64,000 nucleotides of DNA from Caballeronia sordidicola (GTDB taxonomy: Bacteria; Pseudomonadota; Gammaproteobacteria; Burkholderiales; Burkholderiaceae), in assembly GCF_001544455.2 (NCBI RefSeq), contig NZ_FCOC02000002.1:310001-374000 (forward strand), in the 5' to 3' direction. The notes under the pieces were generated by a model that was given only the letters and a program-made list of their open reading frames with translations, had not been told where the DNA came from and ran no database searches. Below, piece after piece: positions 17,420 through 26,158 of the stretch. Numbering within the stretch: the stretch's first letter is position 1; the number at the start of each line of letters is the position of its first letter. A program made the position numbers and the translations under genes.

Positions 17420-18478
17420 CTAAAACAGAAGCGGCTTGTGTCCGATAAAGACGACGGGCGACTGTTCGGCAAACTTCACCGAAAAACTCACTCGCGCAAA
17501 CTTGCCCTTGATATCCGTCTTGAACAGGGGCTGTCGCGCATATTCCTCGGCCTCGTATACGTGCTCGATGGCGCCCACTCTCCGGCACATGACAACCTGG
17601 AGATAACAATCAAACACGGGCGCCCCCGGCGTCGCATTGACGAGGTTGTCATATGCGACGAAGACAACGGGAACACTGCGAGTCAACGCCAGGTAGTACG
17701 GCGAGCGCTTTGCGACGTCTAATACGCGCTCCGCATTCGCCACTGTTGCGCGCAACTGGTCGACCGATTGGCGCGCCGTTTCGGCGTCGACGCTGGCTTG
17801 CGCGAGCGTCATCCGCAATTGCGCCTCATTGCTCAACGATTGCAGCGCACTCAGCGACGATGCCTCCCCTCCACCAAGCGTCCTACTTGCAGCAGCTGCC
17901 GTGCGCGCCTGTTCCCGGAGCGTGATCTCACTGATGTGCGTGTCCGTTATCGCATTGATCGCAGACTGAATATTGAGGCGCCGCGACATGGCCTCGTCTT
18001 GGGTAATCAGACCGGCTGTCAGATCGGATTCGACGGAGGCTAGCATCGGCCTCACATCGGACGCGGCCTTTTCAGTTTGTGTCGCGTCGATGCGCTTTCT
18101 GCTCAACGCAGACCGTAGATCGGACTCGCTTAGCGCGAGTGCGTGCGACTCGCTATGCGCCGCGGCCTCGAATCGCTCGATGAGCTTCCGCGTGTCGGCA
18201 ATTTGTTCATTGATCACGCGATATTTTTCAGACGCCGTGGCGAGGTCGACACGGTTCTTCAGCAACTCGGCCTCGAGCGCAGATACCTGAGGCTGATACG
18301 CCAACACCTTTTCCTGCGTCGGCGACAGGACGATCGGCGCGGACCAGTTGCGATTGACGGCGTAGAAGCCCATCAAAAACAGATACGAAAGGACGCCTAT
18401 CACGATCACCAGAAGAATTCCGGCCATCGTCACGCGGTAAGTGGAAACAATTGTGTTTTGAAAGCGCTTGAAGTTCAT
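17420..18478 (-). CDS. HlyD-like inner-membrane adaptor protein
   Basis: The protein has 352 residues. There is one N-terminal membrane helix (about 18-40, MAGILLVIVIGVLSYLFLMG). A long periplasmic coiled-coil hairpin (about 60-270, rich in A, L, E, R and S) is followed by a beta-rich C-terminal part (about 270-352). This is the plan of membrane fusion proteins, although the lipoyl half-motifs are not obvious and it may belong to a divergent group. It is the first gene of the exopolysaccharide operon and pairs with the TolC-like protein encoded next. The promoter should lie upstream of 18478, where a GGACA-N5-TGTCC palindrome sits at 18632. Confidence 0.72.
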   Translation of the reverse strand: MNFKRFQNTIVSTYRVTMAGILLVIVIGVLSYLFLMGFYAVNRNWSAPIVLSPTQEKVLAYQPQVSALEAELLKNRVDLATASEKYRVINEQIADTRKLIERFEAAAHSESHALALSESDLRSALSRKRIDATQTEKAASDVRPMLASVESDLTAGLITQDEAMSRRLNIQSAINAITDTHISEITLREQARTAAAASRTLGGGEASSLSALQSLSNEAQLRMTLAQASVDAETARQSVDQLRATVANAERVLDVAKRSPYYLALTRSVPVVFVAYDNLVNATPGAPVFDCYLQVVMCRRVGAIEHVYEAEEYARQPLFKTDIKGKFARVSFSVKFAEQSPVVFIGHKPLLF

Positions 18479-18983
18479 TGAACGATGTACTCTTTTTCGC
18501 CTGCTGGCTTTTTATTTTCAGCCCATGCGAACGGCGGTTTTCACCGCGCGCGATGGATGAACGAATCTGCTTTATTTGCGCTGCTCATCGGGTCAAGAAA
18601 ACACAACCCGATATACTGTAGCCACCGATCGGGACACTTCATGTCCAAAATGAGAAATCGCGCCTCTCTTAAGTTCGGCCTCGTTCCGTGTCCCTCGAAG
18701 TGCGCGAACTTGTGGTGCGCGCTCTGCAATTCCGGTTTAGCTCCGCGCACGTCGCATGTCAGGTACTTGACACGCGTTCGTTCGATTGCTGCGAGTACGC
18801 ATTGTGCGTGGCCGTCCAGACAAACGATGTCTTTATCGACGCTATAAAAAAGATGAAGACTAAAGTGGAAAAGTTGGTTTGACGAATAGACGTCCGCGTG
18901 ATGCTGCAGACGCTTTCGACGCGTGTCATATCTTCTTTGAGCCGGTTACCCCGCATGTTCCGGATCAAAACCACTGACTTGCG
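18479..18983. other. Intergenic region upstream of the exopolysaccharide operon
   Basis: These 505 nt lie between the 3' end of the EAL gene and the HlyD-like start, so the operon promoter must be here. Short open frames exist on both strands, but none has a good ribosome site or a recognisable product. The palindrome at 18632 is the only clear structure I see. Confidence 0.5.
18632..18646. promoter_or_regulatory. GGACA-N5-TGTCC palindrome, copy 2
   Basis: Perfect arms with spacer CTTCA, preceded by another G. It lies 154 nt upstream of the first gene of the exopolysaccharide operon, a plausible operator position. See copies at 12773, 21827 and 26620. Confidence 0.5.
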
Positions 18984-20228
18984 TTACCGATTCTCTACCC
19001 CGTTCGCATACCTGGAATACAAATAGCCTTGCAGACCTGTTGCTCCGCTTGCGCAGGCCGTCCGAGCATCGCCCGCCGTCTCAATTCCCTCAACAACAAC
19101 CGATGCGACGCAGACTTTCGCGAACCCGATAAGTTGGACCAGACGCGCAGCCGCTGTCTTGTCGTGACGGCACGCCGACATTAGAGAGCGGTCGAGCTTG
19201 ACGATGTCGACACCGAGGCTGACGAGGTTTCGCAAGCTGCCGAAGTCGTGCCCGACATCATCGAGCGCAACCCGGCAACCAAGCCATTTGATGACCGAGA
19301 CAAATTCACGGGCAGCGTCGAGATTGGCGAGGGGAAAGGTTTCTGTGATTTCTATCGTCAGGCGCGATGCAACTTCAGGTTCTTCGACCAAGGTGACGAT
19401 GAGCGACGCCCACCATGCATCGATTGCTGCGCTTGCAGCCGATACGTTGCACCCCATTCGCGCGTCGGGGTTCGCTCTCAACCTGCCGATGATCGACTCG
19501 ACAACCCACCTGTCGAGACGCCGCACCACCCCCAGACGCTCGAGCGCGCGCACTTCCGAACCGATCCGGCAGCGCTCGTCACGACTATCGCCTGTCTTGC
19601 TTAGCAGCGCTTCGTGATAATGCGTCGTCCCGGGCTCCTTCGCGTCGCATATGCGCTCGAGTTCGAAGTCGAGCTGGCGTTCGTCCATTGCGCGGAACAC
19701 CCGTTCGGCCACTTGAGTATCCGCGAGGAACTGTTCGCGCCATTCGTCACCAGACTGCATTTCTGACGCTCGCGCGGCATTGACGGAATCGATATCGAAG
19801 GGCTCTTCGGCGAAGTGGGCAACATTCGCCTCGATCACGGGGAACGCGACAGCGGAGCCTGACCGCACGGGACGATCTGCAAGATCAGTCAGAATACGAT
19901 CCAGCAGAAGCGAGGGAAGCGTGCCAAAACCGCGATGGGGGTCTTGCATACCCGACGACGCGTCGAACACGAACAATATATGCTCAGCGCTCATCGCCAC
20001 TGTGCCAGAGTGTTGCCTGCACAATTCGCGGGCCCGCTCGCGGACCACATGGCGCACCGTTGTGGCGAACATCGGACCGTAAGCGCGCTCGATCTGCGGA
20101 AGATTGACAAATGTCGCGACGATGCACAGTGCCGCGGGCCAGTCGCTTCTCGCAGCCGGTCCGATGCCGAAGCGTTTCAGCAGCGACGCGAGCTCCGGCC
20201 GAAGCCCAGGTAGTCTTTCGTGACTCAT
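18984..20228 (-). CDS. EAL-domain protein with altered signature motifs
   Basis: From the ATG at 20228 the protein has 414 residues; an ATG at 20309 would add 27 residues encoded partly by a repeated 22-bp element, so I prefer the shorter form. Residues 30-135 resemble a degenerate GGDEF fold without a GGDEF motif. The EAL domain (about 175-410) keeps E206, N261, E293, D323-D324, K344 and VEGIE. However, EALxR reads EALLS, and loop 6 reads DDVGHDFG instead of DDFGTG. EAL enzymes hydrolyse c-di-GMP to pGpG. The substitutions suggest weak catalysis or a sensor role. The gene lies between the exopolysaccharide operon and two recombinases, so a link between c-di-GMP, polymer and phase switching is possible. 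Confidence 0.82.
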   Translation of the reverse strand: MSHERLPGLRPELASLLKRFGIGPAARSDWPAALCIVATFVNLPQIERAYGPMFATTVRHVVRERARELCRQHSGTVAMSAEHILFVFDASSGMQDPHRGFGTLPSLLLDRILTDLADRPVRSGSAVAFPVIEANVAHFAEEPFDIDSVNAARASEMQSGDEWREQFLADTQVAERVFRAMDERQLDFELERICDAKEPGTTHYHEALLSKTGDSRDERCRIGSEVRALERLGVVRRLDRWVVESIIGRLRANPDARMGCNVSAASAAIDAWWASLIVTLVEEPEVASRLTIEITETFPLANLDAAREFVSVIKWLGCRVALDDVGHDFGSLRNLVSLGVDIVKLDRSLMSACRHDKTAAARLVQLIGFAKVCVASVVVEGIETAGDARTACASGATGLQGYLYSRYANGVENR

Positions 20229-20276
20229 TGCGCCGAACCCATCCCGCCGCCGCGCAGACCAGCCCCGCAGCGGGGT

Positions 20277-20298
20277 ACAAAAGGGTTCCTTTGTGTCA
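20277..20298. repeat. 22-bp near-palindromic element, copy A (centre TT)
   Basis: ACAAAAGGG, then TT, then CCTTTGTGTCA. The arms pair as ACAAA(A)GG/CCTTTGT. It is identical to the element at 20382 except for the two central bases. It lies just upstream of the EAL gene and may be a recombinase crossover site or an operator. Confidence 0.65.
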
Positions 20299-20381
20299 CG
20301 ATCCATCATAGTTCAAGGCTTCAGAAAAACCAGAGAGAAAACATGAATCTGCTGTGCCCGCTGACGCGGCTTTGTGCGGCG

Positions 20382-20403
20382 ACAAAAGGGAACCTTTGTG
20401 TCA
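20382..20403. repeat. 22-bp near-palindromic element, copy B (centre AA)
   Basis: Same left and right parts as copy A but with AA at the centre, 105 bp downstream in the same orientation. It lies 77 nt upstream of the first serine recombinase start. A reversed central dinucleotide between otherwise identical sites is what a site-specific serine recombinase could leave or use. Confidence 0.65.
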
Positions 20404-20479
20404 ATGCATGAAGACCACTTTCTTGCAAGGTATGCATGCACGCCGACGCCAGGGAGATAAGTTTCAGCGAGGCACTACA

Positions 20480-21070
20480 ATGAAGATCGGCTACGCTCGC
20501 GTTTCGACGGAAGAACAGAACCTCGATTTGCAGATCTCGGCGCTGACAGCAGCAGGCTGCGAACTGCTCTTTCGCGATCATGGCGTGTCGGGCTCGACGT
20601 TCCGTCGTCCAGGACTGGATGACACGCTCGCGCAACTCGATCGCGGCGACACGCTAGTCGTATGGCGCCTCGACCGCCTGGGCCGATCATTGATGAAGCT
20701 GGTTGAGCTGATCGAGACGCTCAATATGCGGGGCATCCGCTTTCAATCGCTCACGGAAGCGATCGACACCACAACGTGTAGCGGCATGTTCATCTTTCAC
20801 ATGATGGCTGCCATGGCTCAATTCGAACGGACGCTGATCAGCGAACGGACGCGCTGTGGTATGCAAGCGGCACGCGAGCGTGGCCGTCAAGTGGGACGGC
20901 GCGCCGCGATGACTTCAGCGCAATGCGCGGAGGCGCTTGCGCTTTCGCGCACCGTGTCTGTTGCTGAACTTGCCGTGCGGTTCAGTGTGCATCCGCGCAC
21001 GGTGCAACGCGCGCTGCGCAATTCGACCTTGCCGGCTCCGCCATCGGAATCATGTCGCGACCAGGAATAG
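20480..21070 (+). CDS. Serine recombinase of the resolvase/invertase family, copy 1
   Basis: The protein has 196 residues from the ATG at 20480; earlier in-frame starts add junk before the conserved MKIGYARVST. The catalytic domain (1-140) has the active Ser in YARVST, the arginine-rich VVWRLDRLGRS and the FHMMAAMAQFERTLISERT E-helix that carries dimer contacts. A short C-terminal helix-turn-helix (about 150-190, VAELAVRFSVHPRTVQRAL) binds DNA. The length fits Tn3-type resolvases and Pin/Hin invertases, which cannot be told apart here. It converges on a second copy, with stops only 3 bp apart. The 22-bp elements just upstream are candidate sites. Confidence 0.88.
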   Translation: MKIGYARVSTEEQNLDLQISALTAAGCELLFRDHGVSGSTFRRPGLDDTLAQLDRGDTLVVWRLDRLGRSLMKLVELIETLNMRGIRFQSLTEAIDTTTCSGMFIFHMMAAMAQFERTLISERTRCGMQAARERGRQVGRRAAMTSAQCAEALALSRTVSVAELAVRFSVHPRTVQRALRNSTLPAPPSESCRDQE

Positions 21071-21072
21071 CG

Positions 21073-21645
21073 TTACGCCAGCCGACGCGCTTCGAGCCCA
21101 TAACGGCGCAAGCTGCGAAGCAGCGTGCGTGGGTGGACCTCGAACCGTTGGGCAACGATATCGGACGAATGCAGCGTCAGCAATTGCTGGGCTTCGACGC
21201 ACTCGGTCTGAGTCATCGCGCGGCGTCTGCCGACGTGCTGCCCGCGCGCTTTAGCGGCGAGCATGCCGGCCCGCGTTCGTTCGCCAATCAGCGAGCGCTC
21301 GAATTGCGCGAGCGCGGCCATGATATGAAACAGCAGCGTCCCACCCGGCGAAGTCGTGTCGATGCACTCGGTGAGAGAAGCAAACTGAACGCCTCTTACG
21401 CCGAGCTCGTCGACCAGTTCGACGAGCTTCGTCAGCGAGCGCCCCAAGCGGTCCAGACGCCACACGACCAGCGTATCGCCTTGGGTCAGCGCAGTCATCG
21501 CCTGGCCGAGGCCGGGGCGAGAGAATCTTGCACCCGAGATCCCCGAATCGGTGAAGATGTCATCGCAGCCCGCCGTTTTCAACGCTGCAAGTTGCAGGTC
21601 GAGATTTTGATCATCGGTAGAAACTCTCGCGTATCCAATTCTCAT
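21073..21645 (-). CDS. Serine recombinase of the resolvase/invertase family, copy 2
   Basis: The protein has 190 residues from the ATG at 21645 (MRIGYARVST). It has the same catalytic layout as the convergent neighbour: Ser in RVST, VVWRLDRLGRS, and the E-helix FHIMAALAQFERSLIGERT. The C-terminal helix-turn-helix reads VAQRFEVHPRTLLRSL. The two proteins are clearly homologous but differ most in the DNA-binding part, so they may use different sites. I see no cargo that would make a transposon of the pair, and no Tn3 transposase. Invertase, resolvase or cassette remnant all remain possible. Confidence 0.87.
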   Translation of the reverse strand: MRIGYARVSTDDQNLDLQLAALKTAGCDDIFTDSGISGARFSRPGLGQAMTALTQGDTLVVWRLDRLGRSLTKLVELVDELGVRGVQFASLTECIDTTSPGGTLLFHIMAALAQFERSLIGERTRAGMLAAKARGQHVGRRRAMTQTECVEAQQLLTLHSSDIVAQRFEVHPRTLLRSLRRYGLEARRLA

Positions 21646-21826
21646 TCTTTTTGGAGTTGTGCAGCACGGCCAGACCCGGCAAGCGAACCTGAACCGGGCA
21701 TCGCATCGTTGCGCCTCTGCGATGTGCGGTTGGACACTACGACCACGCAACATTGGACATCATCGATGGAGCTCGATGAACAGTCTGTTTGTCAAATGGC
21801 CGGACGTGGACTATAGAAATCGAACA

Positions 21827-21841
21827 GGACAAACTGTGTCC
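21827..21841. promoter_or_regulatory. GGACA-N5-TGTCC palindrome, copy 3
   Basis: Perfect arms with spacer AACTG, between divergent genes: 182 nt upstream of recombinase copy 2 and 100 nt upstream of the gene at 21941. A second, degenerate half-copy (GGGACA, then five bases and TGACT) follows near 21872. Confidence 0.5.
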
Positions 21842-21940
21842 AGATTGATCGCGCACATCGTCAACTCGTTTGGGACATGATTTGACTCAAGGGTCCCGCA
21901 CACTGCGCACTCAGACAACGACCGGGAGTTCCCCACACAC

Positions 21941-22459
21941 ATGACTAAACCGACCAACACGATTCGCGCAGGCGCAACGCAGACCGATCGCAATGCAAGC
22001 GGTATCGGACAGACGCTGTGCATTGCGATGCGGCTTTGGGGGTATGAAGAATCGGAGGTTCAGTCGTGGATGAGAGAACTGCCCAGACTGAACGGCGCGA
22101 TAACGTGGAAGATTTCTCATGACAGGCTTGCACACGGCGCCGACGTGGTCGTGCACATCGTCAAGCCTTCGCGTCGCGCAAGCGCCGCGCTCTGCTGGAA
22201 TTGCGCAGGGGCCAACTACGCCGTATCGCAATCGCTGGCGGAGTGCGGGATTGAAATGATCCTGTTTGAGGGTAATTCGGATCAGTTGCCACGCAAGCGC
22301 ACAGGTCATTGGGCAGCGGCCGGCACGTTGTCGCCGAAGGCCGCGCTCGGCCGTTTGGGCTGCCTGATCGCGGCTTCCTCTACCCGTCAGCCGCTGATGC
22401 CTGCCGTCGTGCGGCGCGATCTGCTCAGCATGATCACGCCGCAACTCGACGCAGCCTGA
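21941..22459 (+). CDS. Hypothetical protein, 172 aa
   Basis: I do not recognise it. The chain has a coherent look (LWGYEESEVQSWMRELP, HGADVVVHIVKP, ECGIEMILFEG) with mixed alpha/beta content and two cysteines close together (CWNCAG) that might bind metal. There is no signal peptide or membrane helix. The ribosome site is weak: GGGAG lies rather far upstream. It ends 8 nt before the convergent NERD-helicase gene. A role in this mobile neighbourhood cannot be told from the sequence. Confidence 0.5.
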   Translation: MTKPTNTIRAGATQTDRNASGIGQTLCIAMRLWGYEESEVQSWMRELPRLNGAITWKISHDRLAHGADVVVHIVKPSRRASAALCWNCAGANYAVSQSLAECGIEMILFEGNSDQLPRKRTGHWAAAGTLSPKAALGRLGCLIAASSTRQPLMPAVVRRDLLSMITPQLDAA

Positions 22460-22467
22460 TGCGCGCT

Positions 22468-24102
22468 TTAGCTCATTCTCTTGAGCAACAGCGCCGCAGC
22501 CGGCTCTGACATCACAACAATCAGCTTCATCGTCGCACGCGTCGCACCAACGAAAAGACGCCGGAACGCCGCGTCGTCGAACTGCTCGAAGTCGACCTCC
22601 GTCAGAATCACGCAGGGCGCGCTTTGCCCCTTGAAGCGATAGACCGTTTCGACCGTGACGTCGCCATCGCGGTAGACCGGTGCGCCGTGCTCGTCGTACG
22701 TCCCCGTGAAGCTGCGCAGCGCGTAACGTCCGAGCCGGTCGAGCACGGGCAACAGTGACTTGTCCCGGCCATTGAAGGTCAGCAGCGCGATATCCGCGGG
22801 AGCAAAGCCCGCGGCGACCGCCTGCTCGAGTGCTCCACGGGTCGCCTGTGTCGCGCTGCTGCCGGAATACGTGATCAGGGCAACATCCGACTCGGTGAAC
22901 GGCCCCGCGGCTTCAATCGCCATGGGCGCGCCCGCCAGCATACCGAGAAAGCGCACGACGTCGTGCGGACTGCGATGATTGGCCATTGCGCGCACTTCGA
23001 CCCAGCCTGGCAATTCCACACTCTTGCGCAGGTACAGGTTCTGCATCGGATCTTCCAGCCACCAGAATCGCCCGCTCTTGCGCAACACTCGCTCGATCGG
23101 CAGCACCCATTCCTGACGGAAATCCTGACCTTCATCGACGATAACCGTATCGAAGCATTCGGCGTCATCCGGCTGGTAAGCCAGCAACGCACGTTCGAGC
23201 GACTTGAAGACGCGCTCGTCAGCAAAATCGATCGGCTGCCCCATACGCGTCGCCGCCTGCTGGCAAAGCTGGTGATAAGTGAGCACCGTCGAACCGACAG
23301 GCGCGATGCGCCGGAGGTGATCGGCAAGGGGCCGGTTGAAGCACAGATAGAGCGCGCGCTGTCCGGCGTTGACGGCATCGTCGAGAACGCGAAGGGCAAG
23401 CTGTGTCTTGCCCGACCCGGCCGTACCGATCACACGCAACCTGAACGGCTGAAATTCGATCGACCGCGCCCACGTCGCAAGGCCGCCCGAGACGCGCGTC
23501 ACGAACTTCGTGACCTCGCCGATCATCGCGCGCACGTCCGGCGTCAGCGAGAGCTCGTCGGCAAGAAACGCATGAATGCGGCCAAGACAAGGCAACGGCG
23601 GTTCGTCAGCGGGCAGAATGGCCTCGACCAACGACACGAGGTCGTCCCTGCGCGCGGCGTCAACGATCCGCGTGGGATTGACGCCGGATATCGCCGGATA
23701 CTTCACCCGGTAGTCCGGGCAGTACAACATTTCTTCAAGCCTGTAGTTTTGGCCGCCAAATGCGGCCTTGAAGCGGCCATGCATTCCACCGATAGTTCGT
23801 GCGATCTGCGAAGACACGCTCTTGCTCTTGCCCGCATACAGTTTGGTGAGCCCCTCAGGCGTCTCCTCCAACCCGCCCGACTTCTGTTCAATCACGAGTA
23901 CGCGGCCCGCCGGACTCACGACCACGAAGTCGGCCTCGCCGAATATTGAAAACCCTTTGTTCAACTGCGTCCAGTGAACACCGTGATAGACGGTATAGGT
24001 ATCCGGCAGACCGCGTTGCAAAACGCTGAGCGTTTCGATTTCACGCTGCGCGGCGCCGCTCACCAGCTGGTCGCTCCAGCCGGCAGGGAATATCTGAGCC
24101 AT
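22468..24102 (-). CDS. NERD-domain superfamily 1 helicase
   Basis: The protein has 544 residues. The N-terminal NERD (nuclease-related) domain (about 15-120) shows GEADFVVV with D58 and IEQKSG with E72 and K74, matching the D...ExK nuclease pattern. A UvrD/Rep-like helicase follows: Walker A GTAGSGKT (226-233), Walker B VIVDEGQDF, and late motifs TVYRFKGQSAPCVIL and FVGATRA. Such fusions are common near defence and mobile genes, where they may cut or unwind foreign DNA. The WYL-type regulator lies 24 nt upstream in the same orientation, so the two are probably one transcript. A role in general repair is the alternative. Confidence 0.83.
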   Translation of the reverse strand: MAQIFPAGWSDQLVSGAAQREIETLSVLQRGLPDTYTVYHGVHWTQLNKGFSIFGEADFVVVSPAGRVLVIEQKSGGLEETPEGLTKLYAGKSKSVSSQIARTIGGMHGRFKAAFGGQNYRLEEMLYCPDYRVKYPAISGVNPTRIVDAARRDDLVSLVEAILPADEPPLPCLGRIHAFLADELSLTPDVRAMIGEVTKFVTRVSGGLATWARSIEFQPFRLRVIGTAGSGKTQLALRVLDDAVNAGQRALYLCFNRPLADHLRRIAPVGSTVLTYHQLCQQAATRMGQPIDFADERVFKSLERALLAYQPDDAECFDTVIVDEGQDFRQEWVLPIERVLRKSGRFWWLEDPMQNLYLRKSVELPGWVEVRAMANHRSPHDVVRFLGMLAGAPMAIEAAGPFTESDVALITYSGSSATQATRGALEQAVAAGFAPADIALLTFNGRDKSLLPVLDRLGRYALRSFTGTYDEHGAPVYRDGDVTVETVYRFKGQSAPCVILTEVDFEQFDDAAFRRLFVGATRATMKLIVVMSEPAAALLLKRMS

Positions 24103-24126
24103 GCTTAAATGCCTCTCGCGCAGTGG

Positions 24127-25146
24127 CTATTGGCCGTACATTCTTGCCAGTTCGCCGGCTTCCTCGGCAAGCTCGGCGCGCAGGCTCGCGGGGCCGATCA
24201 CTTCCACGTATGGCCCGAACGAGCGCAACCACCAACGCAACCTCTGACTCAGCATGACGGTTCCCTGCACATGCAACACGTCGTCTTTGCGCGTGCTCTT
24301 CTGATCCTTCGACATGGGCGCTTCAAGCAGATGATCACCCGCTCCGCTGACAAACTTCAGCTTGAGCTGCACTTCTTTTTCGACCATGAAGTCGAAGCTG
24401 CGTTGCTGCTTGACATACGCATCGAGCGAAAACGACGAAGGATAGGCAAACGATTCGAGCATTGCTGCGGCGCGCGAGAGACGGTCCAGGCGATACATCG
24501 TGGGATTGGTCTTGCCTTCCGTGCCCGCCACCAGGTAGACCAGTCCGCCGACCTCGACGAGCCCGAACGGCAATACAACCTTTGCGCGATCGTTATCGGT
24601 GTTGTGGCGCGGACGATAGACGATCTCCAGCTTGCGCTCTTCGAACAACGCTCTCGAAACCGTTCCGAACAGTTCGCGATCGATCACGGGATAGTGCAGC
24701 GCGAAGCCACCGCTCTCCACGGCAACCTTGCTCGTCCAGCGCGAGTATTTCCGCTCCGTTTCGCTATTGGTCTTCCGCAGCCGCGTGTCTGCAATTTCAA
24801 ACATCGCCGAGAGCGACTCTGCCACCAGTTCCGGGATCTGCCGCGAAGAGAAGCGTCTGAGGGTCTGCAACGCCAGTGCTTCATCGAAGCTCATCAGCCC
24901 GCCGCCTTTGGCCGCCATGCCGCTCGCCCCCGCCTTTTTGCGCCATATGGATGCGGTTCCGCGCTGGTCCATCTCGACGAGACCTTCTTCCTCGAGCTTC
25001 GCCAGATGCCGGTGTATCGTCTTCGACGAAGGCATGTCCGGCACGGTATTCGTCAGACGCCGATGGATTTCGGGAGTGCTGAGATAGTTGCTTTGCGTGG
25101 CTGCGTCGGGAAGGACGCGCATGATTTCGCGGTCGATGTCAGACAT
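24127..25146 (-). CDS. WYL-domain transcriptional regulator
   Basis: From the ATG at 25146 the protein has 339 residues; a longer frame to 25242 is unlikely. A winged helix-turn-helix (about 1-68, with STPEIHRRL and SSKTIHRHLAKLEEEGLV) is followed by a WYL ligand-sensing domain (about 140-250: LEIVYRPRHN, GGLVYLVAG, YRLDRLSRA) and a C-terminal WCX-like extension. WYL regulators often sit at the head of defence operons (BrxR, CapW) and repress them until a nucleic-acid signal appears. Here it precedes the NERD helicase by 24 nt, so it probably controls that gene and itself. Confidence 0.85.
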   Translation of the reverse strand: MSDIDREIMRVLPDAATQSNYLSTPEIHRRLTNTVPDMPSSKTIHRHLAKLEEEGLVEMDQRGTASIWRKKAGASGMAAKGGGLMSFDEALALQTLRRFSSRQIPELVAESLSAMFEIADTRLRKTNSETERKYSRWTSKVAVESGGFALHYPVIDRELFGTVSRALFEERKLEIVYRPRHNTDNDRAKVVLPFGLVEVGGLVYLVAGTEGKTNPTMYRLDRLSRAAAMLESFAYPSSFSLDAYVKQQRSFDFMVEKEVQLKLKFVSGAGDHLLEAPMSKDQKSTRKDDVLHVQGTVMLSQRLRWWLRSFGPYVEVIGPASLRAELAEEAGELARMYGQ

Positions 25147-25321
25147 TGAACGATTCGGTCGTTTGGATGGATGATCTTGGGTATATCGGCACCTTTTGAT
25201 CTTTTCTTGAGTGCGCGTGAATATGTTGCCAGCCCTCAACACCGACGCAAGTCAGGCTCGCCTATTGGCCTATGCGAAGGATGCATCCCTTGCATGGGCC
25301 AACATGAACGCTGGCGCGAGA

Positions 25322-26145
25322 TCAGGGCGCGGCTAGCGCCGCGTCGATTGCCGAGAGCACGTCGAGCGCCGTGCCGCGCATGCCGACGCCCTCGCCCGCC
25401 ACCTCGCTTTCGTCGAGATTGATGCGGATCAGCGGGCCGAGTACGGATTCCGCAAACATGCGCACGCTCGGCACTGCCGTTCCCGCGCCGAGTTCGATCA
25501 CCACCGGTCTTTGCACGGTGCGCAGCCAGATACGCAACCGTTCCCATTGCGCGGAAGTGCGTGTCTCGACCCAGAAGCCGTCGTCAAACAACAGGAAGTT
25601 CGGCCGCGCGAGATGGCCACAATGCGGGCAGCGCGGCAACGAGGAAGCACCAAGCGAGTCGATATCGACGCCATCCATCACGCTACCTGATGGCCAGATC
25701 GCGTCGCCGCATGGTTTGTCGCACTGCATGAAGTTGATGGTGCCGTGACACTCCAGAACGCGCGCCTCGTCGTAGCCCGCCGCCTGAAAGTGGCATCGAC
25801 GTTGCTTGTAAAAACGAAGGCGCCATGACGCGCACCCTCGGCCCAGCGCTTCAGCATCGCGTAGCCCGGATGGGGTTTCAGTTGCCTGCACACCTGAAGG
25901 GCGCGCCCATAGAATCGCCAGGCGTCGACGGGCTTTTCGACGAAACAGTCGCCCTGTGTCAGCGAGCCGACGTCGCGCTCAGTCATGCCCACGGGCAGTA
26001 GTGACGTCCACAGTCCGTCCGTGCCGCGAAAGTCGGGCAGACCCGAGTCCACGCTCATGCCCGCGCCTGCCGCTATCACAATGCCGTCCGCGTTGCGGAT
26101 CCAGTCTGCTGCGCGTTGAATGTCGGTGCTATTGATCATCGTCAT
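25322..26145 (-). pseudogene. Sir2-family NAD-dependent deacylase, frameshifted
   Basis: The N-terminal frame from the ATG at 26145 (or 26139) has the NAD site GAGMSVDSGLPDFRG and runs to FTSNVDA. The rest (FQAAGYDEARVLECHGTINFMQC, the zinc-type CPHCGH, then IELGAGTAVPSVR) is in the next frame. Alignment with the intact paralogue at 38015, which reads TSNVDGQFQRAGF at this point, puts the change at about 25793-25795, where one missing base explains it. Sir2 proteins cleave NAD to deacylate lysines; some act in phage defence. Either the gene is inactivated or this is a sequence error. It is the last gene of the run that starts at recC. Confidence 0.8.
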
Positions 26146-26158
26146 TTTTTTCGTTGTA

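Noticed and set aside
18485..18882. Short plus-strand frames in the exopolysaccharide promoter region
   Set aside because: None has a fitting ribosome site, and each overlaps the palindrome or probable promoter.
20480..21645. Possibility that the two recombinase genes mark a Tn3-type transposon
   Set aside because: I saw no Tn3-type transposase or 38-bp terminal repeats nearby; an invertase or resolvase cassette is the simpler reading.
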